From Climacium dendroides (lineage: Eukaryota > Streptophyta > Bryopsida > Hypnales > Climaciaceae), in contig OX467082.1 of NCBI GenBank assembly GCA_950106755.1, positions 9,052,001 through 9,116,000 of the forward strand: DNA of 64,000 nucleotides, given 5' to 3'. Made by a program: the position numbers and the translations under genes. The notes beneath the pieces were generated by a model. That model was not told where the DNA came from. It was given only the letters and a program-made list of their open reading frames with translations, and did no database searches. Below are positions 34,386 to 47,427 of this stretch, in pieces (position 1 is the first letter of the stretch; the number at the start of each line of letters is the position of its first letter).

Positions 34386-36901
34386 TCAAAGTAGTGATTG
34401 GTAGAGAAATAGGTGTGGTCCAAGTTGGGTTTTTGATGTAGCCCATTTTTCATGGATGAGAAGTCCCCTTGGAATCCTACATGGCCAAAATAGATAATAT
34501 TTTGGAAGTTTTAAGAAGTTTTTTTCTTGAGCATCTCTTTGTGGTAGGCTTGTCAGATTTCTAGGAGATGTTGATAGGCTAAAATCTTATAATTATAGAT
34601 TTTATAGACTTAATCAATCTTGTGGTTGACGATGTTGAATTTAATAAAAAATATATATGGCCCGGCTATGGTCTCTCTTAGGTTTACACAAAGACCATGC
34701 TAAGTGTCATCACTATTTTTTGTCTTGAGTTGTTGCTTTCCATGGTCAAATCTCACAAAAAAATGATACTTTGGAGTGTTTGTTGTCCCACGGACTGACC
34801 TTAGTATAAAGCGATCATAGTTTCTCGACATTTTATACTATATAAATATTTGCTACTATTATATAAACATGCATTAATTTTTAGCAACCCAAAACTTTGC
34901 ATATGGCATGGAACATTGGTGCAGTGGTTTAGGGCCAATTCAAAGAATTGCATGCACCTCTATGTGGTCAAGCAATGAGTCATGAGGTCATTTTTATGGA
35001 TAAAAAACCTAATTGTCAAAGCAACTTAATTTCACTATTGTGTATAGGTTAAATTAGTGGTCACAATCAATGTCTTAGGTGATGATGATAGAATAATTAG
35101 GACATCTCCAATCCAGAAGCACCACAATAAGGATAGTAGCAAAACTTTCAAGTAGAGGTAGGTGGACCTTTGAAATTCCATTCAGGTGACTTTTAAAAAA
35201 AATTGATTCAATGCAAAGTCAACAATCCAAACCTCAAATGGACTTTTCCACATTATAAAACAAAAAAAATTTAATTAAAAAAATACCTTTCATGCAAAAA
35301 AAGGAAGTACCAATTTATTGACACACATAACAAAGCTTTAAAAAATATGACATGTATTACTTTCCCTATTATAAGTTCACTTGTGGGATCTCCATATCTT
35401 GCGAACTTGGTAGACTTGAAAAAATATTGGCAATGGAGCTAGGAGTAAAGAAAATTGAAACCAATTCTAGTTGCATTTTGAACTAGTTTTTGGAGTTGTC
35501 TTCATTGTGATTATGGTATTGGTGTGGTGGTTTCCATTTGGATTGGGATTGCTCATAGTAATTGCAATAGCAACTTTCACCTTAAAAGTATAAACTCATT
35601 GTAGGAAGTGACCTTTTAGCTGTTATGTTGTGGCCATTATTAGAAAATATTGCAATTGATTCATGTGAGTAAGATGACCATTATGGATACACATTTTGTT
35701 GGGTTTGGGGTAGTCTAGAGACTCTTAATTCTAAGTCCAATAGACAACATTGTTTAAAAATTCATACTAAATTTATACTTTGTCAAAAAAAAAAAATCAA
35801 TTGCTCTTCCTATTTTTCACATTTGTCTTTTTGTAGGATTTTTAAAAAATGTTCAATAATGCCAACAAAGCAAATTAGTCATTATGCTTGCAATAGGTTG
35901 GTTTACCTTAATTGGACTAAGCTTGGATAAACATTTGTGCATGGTTCCTATCAATTTGTGTTTTTTGAAACAATACTTATTCCAACCCTTTATAATATTG
36001 GCACAATTATGGAAGCAATAATATTAATGTATGAACATGAGAATGCAAGCATGTGAGCCTTGAGCATATGTATAAGTAGATATCTTACAACCATTGAAGG
36101 TGCTTATAATATAAACACCTATAATATAGGTATCTATAATATACTTACAATATAATCATGGAAGTTTTTTTAATATAGACACCTATAACACAAGTGCATA
36201 ATCTTCTATGTTTATGGTCTCATGCTCCTAAACTCACATAATAGCAGTTGACCATGCTACTAATGCCCATCTTCTACCTTAGCTATTGTTCATTTGTCCA
36301 TCAACAAAAGTTCTTGACTACAATAATGAACTAAAATTTTAGTAGGGCTTTCCTTTCATCCTTTTGCCATTCTTACAACCAACATGTCTATTTTTGGCAA
36401 TTTATTGCAAAAATCTAATATTGAAAAGGTTTTGTGAAGATTTTTAGAAAATTTGGAGGGTTTTTTCACTACATTTTGCCAAATCCATCCAAGTAAAGAT
36501 TGAGGATTCACCACCAAAAAATTTATAGTAAATTATTGAATGTAAATAAAAAAATATATAGTTAAAAATAATATAACTAAGGTCTTTAGCATCCAAATGA
36601 TCACCACATCATCAATATGTCTAGCTAACAAAAAATTTACCTTACTCACAACTGAAAGTCTATATTAGAGAAATTTTGGATTCTCCCAAAGAATGCCAAA
36701 ATTTGACAAGGCAATCTAACTTAAGAGACCTATTGAGCTATTGAAAAGATGGAATCTTTGACAAAAAAGAGATTCACCTTCTATAAATATCAAAACTAAT
36801 AAGGTGGATATCTCCATTTCCCATTCCGCAATTGATAGAACTTGTGATGCTTTAGTTTAAAAATTAAACCATAATTGCCCTTGTAATTGTCATACACCTC
36901 C
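34386..36901. other. AT-rich intergenic DNA
   Basis: No gene was recognised. Short reiterated ACACCTATAATATA-type motifs lie at 36105-36195. The stretch is the spacer of the large inverted pair formed by copies B and D. Confidence 0.45.
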
Positions 36902-37703
36902 AATAACCCCTAAAGGTTTTTCACTATGTTTTCACCAAAATTGCTCCAAAACTACCATTTCTAGTATAAGTACCAAATTTTAGAAAAAAAAAATTTCAAC
37001 ATGTTGAACCTTATGATCTTGTAGTATGCTGCTTTGAGAAGATGTGGAATTTTTTTAGAAATTTCCACTATGTGAATTGCAAGATATCAGTGTTTGAATT
37101 GACAGAAATCCTTTTTTCGCCCTGCAAATAACTAGGCAATTGCACTTTACAAGGTCACATTTGTATGAAAAAATGTTCAAAATGGTGGTTACTCTTTGAA
37201 TTCATTCTTCAAGGCAAGTTCGCTACATGCTTGAAAATTTTTAGATCATTTGGAATTGTACAACATATAGGAAACAAATAGTAAATAGAAAGAAGTAGAA
37301 AATGATTAAAAATTCTAAATTGTTAAGAATTTAGTTATGGAATTGAAAAATGCCAATCCCAACAGTTGTAATGTTGTAATGAACAATCTAAACCTACTAT
37401 TTTTTTTTCCAAAATATTGAAAATTGAGTTAAATGAAGGACTTCAAAATTTATCTTAGAATAAAGATTCCATAACTACCCACAAACTACCCGCAAATTAG
37501 AACTCAATAGTTTAAATATAAACTATACAATAACTCATTTTATCATGTAGTCAAAAGTTATGAAAATTGTTGGGCCTTAAAGCTACTCCTATAGCACATG
37601 TTGTGTGAAAATTTTAAAAGAAAAGAAATAAAAATTCCATTTGTAGTGAGCTACCTAAAATCTTTATGTTGCCAAAAATGCAATTTAGGGCTTCAAGGGG
37701 TAA
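36902..37703 (-). mobile_element. TTAA/CCC-ended element, copy D, inverted
   Basis: In reverse complement this matches copy B nearly base for base from the right end (AACCCCTAAAGG at 36904) through the middle. It then lacks about 150 bp around the CATTTTGATTAATGAGATG block and resumes to the other end (CTTCAAGGGG at 37700). TTAA is degraded to ATAA/TAAA. Confidence 0.6.
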
Positions 37704-38084
37704 ACTACTAATACTCATTAATCAATGCTTTGAGAATTGGGTGTACCAATGAGGAGCAATAACAAGAAAAAAGTTATTGCACTACCAAAATAAATGTAAT
37801 TTTGGATCCCTTTCAATAAATTTTAGTAACCATTTGGAGATTCTAGATTTTCTCTAATGTATTATTATACAACCTTGAGAGTCGAATAATCCATGGGAGT
37901 GAAGACATCTCCTTTTTTCACAAAATTTGGAAGATGAATAGTTGCACTTCTGTCCTACATAGAGAGATTCTCTGTCATTCATAGGCTGAAAAATGTCCCC
38001 CGCTACGTTTGAGGGTTAACAATATTATGTCCACACTGCGAGGCTTTATTAACCAAATGCCAAATCCCCAATATCCATACCTTA

Positions 38085-38350
38085 AATTTTGGCTGTTTGT
38101 TTTTGTTTATTTTATGTTGTTTGTTTTGTTTGTTGTGTTGAAATCTCCCAAACCATGTTTCCCCCGCTCATGTTCTTGGTACCGTCAGAAAGCTCTCAAC
38201 AAGGAAGGGTGCACGAGCTTTGTTTTGTGGTGTTTGAACCTACGATGAGAAAGTTATTGAATTTTGAATTTTTTATGAACTAAAAAAAATTAGGAAATTA
38301 CTTTTACTTTTGTTTTGATTGTGGCAATGGCACAAGGCATACTAGTCAAG
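38085..38350 (+). repeat. family S single unit
   Basis: A single ~250-bp unit with GTTGAAATCTCCCAAACCATG, GTCAGAAAGCTCTC, AAGGGTGCACGAGC, TTTTGTGGTGTTTGAACC and GTGGCAATGGCACAAGGCA. It matches 16.93-17.70 kb and, inverted, 41.49-42.26 kb. Confidence 0.65.
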
Positions 38351-38556
38351 AATTAGATCCCCATCTTTTATTTCCATTTAGAAAGAAGGAGGACATCACA
38401 TCAATTTCCAGTATGAACCCCAAACCAAATATTAAAAATTAAAAATATAATTAGAGGTCTTAAAAATATTATTAATTAGTCAATTAATCAATCAATCGGA
38501 CGGGAGCGGGCTGGGCCAACGGACCGGTCGCGCCGGGAATCAGAATTCCGGCAGGC

Positions 38557-39718
38557 CCACAATGGATGAATGTCGTCCCTGGAGTTCAGTTCAGTTGTCG
38601 TCGATGAGATTCATCCGAATCTGTTTGAGACTGGCTGCTGTTGTTTAGTTACGGAGGGCTGTGAGTTCGGCATGAAAGTGTCGACGTGGTATTCATTACT
38701 AAAAGGATTTGATCATGTCTATTTCGAGACTATTGAATGTTTCATGAAAAATTCTTTGTGAATTTTTACTACCAAAATATCACTTGATTTTTTATTTTTT
38801 TTAAAAGTGGGTGTACATTTAATATGCACCTATAGCATCTCCTAGAAATATGAGATCACCAATATTTGGATGAAATATCAAGCACTACTTTTTTTTTAAA
38901 TAATATTGTCAATGAGTGATGGATTGCTGATCAAAATTGGATGATTTGTCGAACACAAGGTGTCCTCTGCGAAATGTGCCATTACTCAACCAAAACTGCC
39001 ATCATCTCTTTGATCACATTTCAAAAAGCAATATGTACCTAAGTATGTGGGAAAAAAAATGATTTTAGAACATCTACCAAAAAAAGCTTTGACCTTTTCT
39101 TAACTTTTGTGTACGATATCCAAATGCCATGTTCTTTGGTGCGTTGGAACCTTCTTTCACTTGCTAGTAAGAAAACCAATGAAAATTTGACCAATATAAT
39201 AATAGAAAATGGCATAGTACTAGCAAAAAAAAAGTGATAAGTTTGGGGAGTACCCACCTTACTTCATTCATTTGGGGGAGGGGATTGCAAGACACTAAAT
39301 CCTCCATTCAAAGTGGGACCAATAGGGTGAATTTTGTATTCTTTGGGATAAATGTAAAAAATATCCGCCTATTTTTTTGCCATGATCAAATTATGTTCTT
39401 GACCTCCTATAGATAATTTGAGGTCTCTAATTGCAAATATGAATTCAAAATTTGCAAATTTTATCATGTGTGGCAAATAAAAAATTCCTGGGTTTCCCCT
39501 GGGGTAAATTCACCCGCTGGTGACTGGAGGGTTTAGCGTCCTTCAAAAAAATTCACTGCGCCACGTCACCTCCTTACAGGATACCACGTCGACACTTTCA
39601 TGCCGAAGCCCACTCACAGCCGTCCATAACTAAGTGATAAGCAGTCTCAAACAGATTCGGATGAATCTCATCGACGACAACTGAACTGAACTCCAGGGAC
39701 GACATTCATCCATTGTTG
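38557..39718. mobile_element. 1.16-kb element with ~137-bp terminal inverted repeats
   Basis: Positions 38557-38695 and 39582-39718 are inverted copies of each other. Both run CAATGGATGAATGTCGTCCC (outer end) to GTCGACGTGGTAT (inner end), with the shared GATTCATCCGAATCTG, and a handful of mismatches. The interior is non-coding and AT-rich, and includes a repeat also present at 32.46-32.68 kb. Long TIRs are typical of Mutator-like or foldback elements. No matching target-site duplication was found at the flanks, so the superfamily is open. Confidence 0.75.
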
Positions 39719-41490
39719 AGTTGCTTGAAGTTTTAATTTACTTTTGTCACAATTATTACTCCCCTGTCCCTATAAACCTCCCAAATGTTCCTTCTATTCA
39801 CAAATACATTTGGAGAATAACAATTGTAAATATGATTATATCTAGATTTTTTTCTAACTTCCAATACTATAATCTTTCAATCTACTTCAATTCATCAAGA
39901 TTTGCAAAAAATTTACACACTCCTATAATAGCCCTAGTACGCAATTGTGTAGGGTTTAAATCTCTTCCGATTCACAATTTTTTTTATTGTCTTGGAAAGT
40001 GGTACCATCTTTGACAATTTCTACTGAAAATGTACCTCAAGCCTTAAAAGCATGGCCACCCACCTTGCAAATTGGACAACTTATTAAGAGGTTGTTTAGT
40101 TTTCAAAGCAAATAGGCACCCTATATGCAAAAATGGGGCTAGTTCTATAAGCATATTAAGTGGCTTATTGCAAAAAAATTGCCTCGATTGATTGGTGGTT
40201 TATTATTCAACACATCACTTGACTTCTTTATCATTCTCATTTTAGGCTAGTTTTTCAAGCCTGGTGGTGATGCATTATCCAAAATTAAGGTTTTTTTAAA
40301 ATTTTGGCTTCAAAAAAATAGAGGTGATTTGGTCTATAATTCTACTTCTTGATCCAAACCAAGACTTGCATAAGGCCGTCACATGATTGAACTCCGTCTT
40401 TGTTATACAACCTTCTTCAAAGGTCACGTATCATCTGTCCTCAAAGCTCAATTTATGTTGGTTCGACAAAGTAGTTAGGTCCTACTTAGTTGATACAAAA
40501 GAGCCAAAATTGTTCAACTAAGGATTGGCCCACCTTTGTACATGGGTATTATTGTTGAATTATTTTTGATCCAAATAGATAGTTATGGAGGAATGTAGGT
40601 GCCCCACTCCAATCACACACTACAAGATTTGGTTGCTCCTTGTTGACTAATCATTCAACTCTTGTCAAATCTATCCATGAAAAGTGGCATGGTGTTGTGG
40701 TGGTGGATTGCTGACCACAATGGAGTGAAGTGTGGCATAAATCTTAGCCACAAAAAGATGTTGGCTTCTTTTGGTTTGTTTATCTAATGATTGTGCGGTG
40801 GTTGAATGATCTTACATTAGTTTCATTACTACACCCAAACTCAACATGCTTAGAATTTCGCTTTTTTTGTCTTATATCTTGCCTTGTGGATACTTCTAGT
40901 CAAATAGCCATGGGGAGCTAGCTAGCACTCATCTAGTAGCAATCCATTCCAAGTTCCCAAGGTTGTCAAAGAAGGGAACCACAATATGATTTCTCTCTAG
41001 GGGATTTGTTATTTGGACAGTGTGGTTAGATAGAAATGCTATTTGCTTCAATAATATTCTTTGGGTAGCTCAAAAGTTGGAATAAGTGCTATAGGAGGCT
41101 TTTATTGACCATACACATGCTGCCTAGTTTAAATCCACAAAACTATGTGTACTTGTATCTTGATAAAGTGAGCACCTTTCTCAAGTGCTTCAATAATACA
41201 TAGCTTCAAACGGATTTTTTGGCAAGAGATCCAACCTTCAAATGACCTGGAAACTCAGTTATCTAAAGTTGGGGGTATTTTCCTAAGTTCCATTGGATTT
41301 TCTTGTTGAGCAATGAAAAGCCACTTCAATTTGTACTTATGGGTTGTGGCTTGGTTGTTTGCCTCTTATCTGTTGACTTGTAGTTCTAACTTAGCTTCTC
41401 TTCCTTAGTTTTAAAGAGAATGAAAAAACTTTAGTTTTGAGATACAAATTTGAAAATTTTTAAAAAAATCCCACCAAGGATTGTGTCCTT
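39719..41490. other. AT-rich intergenic DNA
   Basis: No supported gene. Open frames are short and lack domain motifs. Confidence 0.45.
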
Positions 41491-42260
41491 TGGTTTTGTA
41501 TTCTATTTCCTTTTATCAATGGAAACTAGTATGCCCTATGCCGTTGCCACAATCAAAATTATAATAAAAGTATTTAAATTTTTTTTTATTCATAAAAACT
41601 TTGAAATTCAATAACTTTTACATTGTACATTCAACACCACAAAACAAAGCCCGTGCACCCCTCGTCGTCGAGGGCTTTCTGATAGTACCAAGAATGCAAC
41701 TTAGGGACGCATGGTCTGGGAGATCTCAACATGACAAACAAACAAACAAAACAAAACAAACAACTTGTCTTAAGGTATAGACTAGTGTGCCTTGTGATGT
41801 TGCCACAATCAAAACAAAAGTAAAAATAATTTTTTAATTTTTTAGTTCACAGAAACTTCAAAATTCAATAACTTTGATACTATGAGTCAGAACGCCACGA
41901 AACCAAGTTGGTGCACCCCTCCTTGCCAAGGGCTTTTCGACAATACCAAGTGCGCGATTGAAATATGCACGGTCTGAGAGATCTCAACGTGACAAACAAA
42001 CAAAACAAAACAAACAGCCAAACTTAAGGTATAGACTAGTGTGCCCTGTATTGTTGTCATAGTCAAAACAAAAGTAAAAGTAATTTTCTAATTTTTTAGT
42101 TCATAAAAACTTCAAACTTCAATAACTTTCACACCGTATGTTTGAACGCCACGAAACCAAGTCGGTGCACCCCTCCTCACTAAAGACTTTCCGATGGTAC
42201 CTTGAATGCGAGCTGGGGAAGCACGGTCCAAGAGATCTCAACATGACAAACTTTTTCTGG
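41491..42260 (-). repeat. family S array, inverted, about three units
   Basis: Three units of about 235 bp, each ending in CTAGTRTGCC...GTTGCCACAATCAAAA, with CACCCCTC and the inverted GGGCTTTC block. The orientation is opposite to 16.93-17.70 and 38.09-38.35 kb. AACAAACAAAACAAAAC runs separate the units. Confidence 0.7.
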
Positions 42261-44493
42261 AACATCTAGAATAGAGTGCTTATCTGATTTTCTATTCCAT
42301 CACACTAATAACTTTACAGATACTTTTTTTCAAGACAACAAATAATTTTTAAGAAGATTATGTACTGTGCAAATCATTTCCATGCTAATAACAATGAATA
42401 TTTTACAAGTAAGTGTATAGACAGTTTACTTGTATGATTTGTATAAGTATGTCTATCTCACCAACATGTTTATGAGGTAAAAGAAATCAACTACTAGTAT
42501 TTTTTTTATAGAGAAATGTAAATAAAAAAGTTCCTCAACTAGTACAAATTTACTCCTATGGATCAATGAGAAGATAGTAAGATCCACGTAATGCATGCTC
42601 CCAAGCATTTTTCAAGAGGAAGTGGTCCTCACTTGTGCCCATCCCAAAGATAAATCACACAATGAAATCAGTGAGGATGCAACAGGTATTTATAGACCAC
42701 TACACTTACTATCATTTTTACTTGAAAAAAACTTGGAATGAATCAATAATCTCAAAGTCCAAATCACATACAAATTTAGATCATAAACCAAAATCATATA
42801 TATAACAAAGAGACCTAACTGTTAGCTGAAGACTGTAAAGAAGTCATTTGAATGATTTGATCAACAAACCCTTGTCCATAGCTTAATCTATCCTAATGGA
42901 CTAGTATTAGCAAGTGTTCACTCAACACTTCTTTACAATGGAGGCTGTAATTTTCACAATAGAAAAATACTTTGTGTTCAAGACTCAAGTTTCTCATGGT
43001 TAAATATATTATTTAAGGACTAGCAAACAAAGTCTAGTTCATCCTTGAGAATGAAAAATGTTCAAGTGATTGGAAGTAATTACATTGGGTGTTCCAACTA
43101 CTTCCAACTACAATAAATTGACCACATATTAAATGCTCAAGCTAGAATGGAGGCTAATTACACACATTTGTGTACAATCAGCCCCATGGCCATTATGTGT
43201 TGTGTCAGCTATAAGTACCATCAAACAAAATTGCTGGTTGGTGAGATTTAGAGGCTTAATTAGTTTCTTGGTAAGAAGTTTTATAGTCATGTCTCAGTTC
43301 TTTGTATCCCAATATTTAGACAAAGTGAATGTTATTTTGCCATTATGAGATCATTGAGGTATCCATGTGGGTTGCTTCTATATTAAGCATTTTAACGAAG
43401 AGCATAATTATCTTGAGAGATAGTTAAACTATGCACTAATGAGGGGGGTTTGGTAACATAATAGTGAATCCAAATAATTAAATTAGCTAAATTACAACAC
43501 TAAATTCAATGGTATGTGCTATAATTATTATAGAAAAAAAAATATAGGGAAAAAAATGGAAAGAAAAAATAGGAAAAGAATATCCAATCCTAATATCAGT
43601 AGGCTTATCATCACGTCTCCTAAGTCATGGTAACTCTTTTCTTTTTTTAATTCCTAAGTTTTTTTTAGTAGGTTTGGTTTATGATATTTGTTAAATTAAA
43701 GTTTTATAGTTTTAAACCTTTAAGATGTAAAGGTTTAACAATTTTCCATTTCAAGCTCTAATCTAGGTAGTAGGCTTGAATTATAAACCTGGAAAACAAA
43801 ACAAAACAAAACAACCAAACTTAACCCCTGAGCATCACAGTGACCCAAATGTAGCTTCCTACTATGAGACATTTGACCATCATAATGTCCTAGGCTGTAT
43901 GGTGAAAACTTCCACAAATTTCTCCAAAGATGCCCTCCCTACCTCTCTTCCAATCTAAACGGTCATGTCTCTTGGATCTTATTTTTTAATTGATGGGGTC
44001 TACTTGAATGGCAATTTGTAGCTTGTTTTTGGAATTTGCGCTGGGTCGGTGTCCTTCACTTATAAATTTTTTAATATAAACTTTTTAAAGTTATAGCCAC
44101 TTGAAAATCAGAGGTCGGTGTGCTGCACCTCCAAGTTGCATCATTTTCATTTCCATGGGTGTGAGAGGCGGAGAAGTGCCCAATGAGTGAGACAAAAGAA
44201 TACTTTGCATTTGCAACTGAATGGGGCCCCCTTTGGTGCAAAAATAAATAAAAATTACTGTAACCGAAGAAATAGTTAGGGTGGAGCACCAATGATGCCT
44301 CGGATACCAGCCAATGAGGCCCCAGAGGCGTGCCCCCAAATGTGGGGCCACTTGGGAAGCTCCCTTCTCATTCTTTTTCTCACTTTCCATAAATAAAAGG
44401 ATTGGAATTTGCACTAAAGTACCACGTGGCACCATTTCATTGGTATGCACACGTGATATAGCAAAATTTCTCCATTCGATTTTTTTTTTTATC

Positions 44494-44538
<45 letters not shown>

Positions 44539-45016
44539 CTTTTTTTTCTGTTTCTTTTCCTGCATTATGGCAAAGCCCACTTGATTAGATTTTTATTTTT
44601 ATTTTTTTTGCAGTATGGGGCCTCACTGGCTTTCGGTGGGTGTAACTTATAATTTTTGTTGCCCCAGCCATCACCTGTTGCTATTACAGAATGGCCTTTC
44701 CGACCTCCTATGGTCGTCTAGCATTTGGACCCTTGAACCTTTGTCTCGTTTGAACCGTGTAAGAACGGAGGCCTATGACCATGGAATTAGACTCCATAAT
44801 CCTTTGTATTGTATGTTCCATTTTGGTTTTCTAATCATGAAAGAATTTTCTTAGTTTTGAATTTTCGAGAGATTGGTTGACGTGTTTTCTATATGTGTCA
44901 TAAGGATATCAGAATTATTTGTGATGATTTGAAATTATTTTGAAATGTATAACTAGTAGATAATATGGGATTTTTTTTAAAGATAATGCTTATTATATTT
45001 CTAATAATTTTTTGGA
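42261..45016. other. AT-rich intergenic DNA with simple repeats
   Basis: No gene was recognised. It contains an AAAAC pentamer run (43793-43812) and a TA dinucleotide microsatellite (44498-44536). At 44090-44470 there is a patch with ACGTGGC and CACACGTG motifs (G-box/ABRE-like) and better-than-background GC, but no coding region follows it. Confidence 0.4.
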
Positions 45017-45240
45017 GGATGGGGAATTTCATTAAAATGGCAATATTCCGTGTGCCATTTACGCGAGTCAAGAGCACATATGACATCGCTTCTTGGCATG
45101 TCTCCAACAAGTTCAAATTGCAACACAACTTCAATGTTTCTTCACCTCATGCCATCTTTCTATGAATTTTTTCCATTTTGCAGTCCCCTTTTGTGCCATT
45201 TTCACAGAATAATTGCCATTTTAATGAAATTCCCCATGAA
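45017..45240. mobile_element. ~220-bp MITE with ~30-bp TIRs
   Basis: The left end GGGGAATTTCATTAAAATGG (starting 45020) is matched by an inverted right end CCATTTTAATGAAATTCCCC. The ~30-bp TIRs differ by one inserted base (GGCAATATTC versus GGCAATTATTC). The interior is non-coding. No clear target duplication was found. Size and structure fit a miniature inverted-repeat element. Confidence 0.75.
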
Positions 45241-47300
45241 GATAGTTCCCTTGCAAGGTTCATCAACATAGAACACTAATTTTGTTATAAAATAGGAGGT
45301 CCATAAATTGCCCACCTAAGGGATGGAACTGAATTTTTGGGAGGTGCAATTTCTTAAAATAATTTTCAAAATAAATTTCCCTTAAAAGACAAGTGGAATT
45401 GGCATCTAATCCAAATTGTTTCATATTTTTTGAAGCTTTGTAGAATTAGTTAAGAAAATCACCCACGTCCTAAAATGTACACTTTTAGTACATTGTTGAA
45501 GGCTGAAAAAGCAACATGTACAAATAGTGTACATTTGAGGAGGTGGCCGGTTTTAGAGCCTATACACTTTTAGAACCTCCTACCTTAAATGTAGGCAAAG
45601 AATTGATTGTAGATACATGTTAACCCATAAACAATACAACGGATATTTTGTGTCTGAGGAATGACAAAAAATCCTATAGTATTGGATAGAAGTGTAGCTA
45701 TTCATCCTTGGATTTTTTTTTTGTAAAAAAGAGAGGTCTTCTAGAGTAGTTTGACTTCCAATGGGTGCTTTAAGCCAATGATTCCCATGGGATCTAAAGG
45801 GGTGTCTTTTAAAGTTTAATATTTTGTATTTGCATTGAAGCATCCAGTAGACAAAGCTAGCAAGCAAGCAAGAGTACATGGAAGGAAGAAAAAGAAACCC
45901 ATAAGCACAGTTTTTGTAAAGATTCATAATGTCAATGCAAGAGAGTTTCACCATCGTGGCATGTTTTGATTAGTCATGGAGAGGCAGATTAAGATTGATA
46001 ATGCTCACTACTTGCCTTGTGCAAATTTTCAACAAGGTGGGTGTGAAGTAGAAATTTCATCAATATAACAATGAGAGAAATTTAAGAGAAATCTCTATTA
46101 CTACCAACTGGTATTCATTTAGTGAGTACAAATCCACTTAACATAATCTAAATGCACAAGACTTTCATCACTGTGATATGTTTTAATTGGCTAAGCAATC
46201 AAAGAAGTCAAACAGCTCAACTTTCCTACAATGACATTATGTCTGGTAAATGCAAAGTAGACCATGTCATCGAGAATAATCGCATGTTAGCACCAACCTT
46301 GCCGCCCTCAGCTCAATAGGTCCTAACAAGTGATTATTCTTGATAACTTTGCAATTTCCTAGTCCAAGGGTTTCAGAAACCGTTCGGGGATGAATCTCAA
46401 ACTGTAACATTCACTAGAAGTGTTTCTGAACCTTTCTTCAGTTTTGAAACCACAGCATTCATCAAATTCATATTGATCATAGAGGGAGAAACTCAAGGGC
46501 AAATCATCTACGATTGTTACACAGATTAGATAAGTACCGAAAAATCTCCAGTCTCAGAACTTGCATAAATTTCCCGATCGAAGCTAAGCGCTGGGTACAA
46601 TTCGCAACTGGCTGATCGACATTCTCCTCACGATTCTTCTCTGGTAACCATCTCCGGACTTCCACTGCTTCAACTGCTAAATTCTCCTTGACACAATGGA
46701 CTTGACATGTCCGGTCCTTCGCACTTGGGAATGATATGAAGCAGCACTAGCAGTGATCCCAGAACCAGTTTATGGAATTTAGTGCAATACAGTGTGCCAC
46801 CTTCAAGACAAACACGCATTAACTTTGCCTACCTTGAGAGTGAGTAGTATTAAAAGAAAATAGAAAAGAAAGGATTTTGGGGAGTACTATAACACAAAAC
46901 GGACTAAATAGATGCTAATTCCAATGTGGAGGAAGTTGCAAATTGGCTGTTAAATTCTGTTGTTTGTTGCAGTCTTGGCTAAGATCTAATTTTTTTCAAG
47001 GACTTTCTCCAATGTACACTTAGCTGCTGAAAATTTTATGTAGCGATGGAGCGAATTTTAGCCAGTTCTCTGAACGCTGAGCAGCAGTGTCTGGAGAAAA
47101 ATAACATGCCAGCAATAAAACCGCGTCGAGTTGCCAGATAAAATGAGAACCAGGCGCAACTTTGAGATTAGATAAACTCTCTGGGAACTCTCCCCGTCTT
47201 AGAGATAATCTCTTAGATGAGGTATGTAAAATCGAATAACATAATCTGCTTGTTTTATTTTGATGGATGAAATAATCCATCAATTTCACCAAGTCTGACA
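45241..47300. other. intergenic DNA upstream of U4 copy 2
   Basis: No gene was recognised. Composition becomes less AT-rich after about 46250. No other RNA gene was seen. Confidence 0.4.
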
Positions 47301-47347
47301 GATGAAGGTTCAGTCTTCTTCACGGCAAGCAAAGCGAGAGCAGGAAA

Positions 47348-47358
47348 GCGCCACATAT
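47348..47358 (+). promoter_or_regulatory. candidate upstream sequence element (USE) of U4 copy 2
   Basis: GCGCCACATAT, centred about 75 bp upstream of the U4 5' end, matches the plant snRNA USE consensus RTCCCACATCG at 7 of 11 positions and sits at the expected distance. The TATA box expected about 33 bp downstream is not convincing (GGGTAGAAG). Confidence 0.4.
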
Positions 47359-47427
47359 CCCTTAACCATGGTCACCTCTACCTCTCCTTCAAGGGTAGAA
47401 GACGGCGAAGCATGGAGCTTAGACTTC

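Noticed and set aside
40000..41490. Search for a reverse transcriptase or transposase in the repeat-rich blocks
   Set aside because: No RT, integrase or DDE/DDD-like motifs were found. All frames are short and interrupted, so no autonomous element is called.
44314..44652. A 112-codon frame across the TA microsatellite
   Set aside because: Its middle is the dinucleotide repeat (IYIYIY). There is no recognisable domain.
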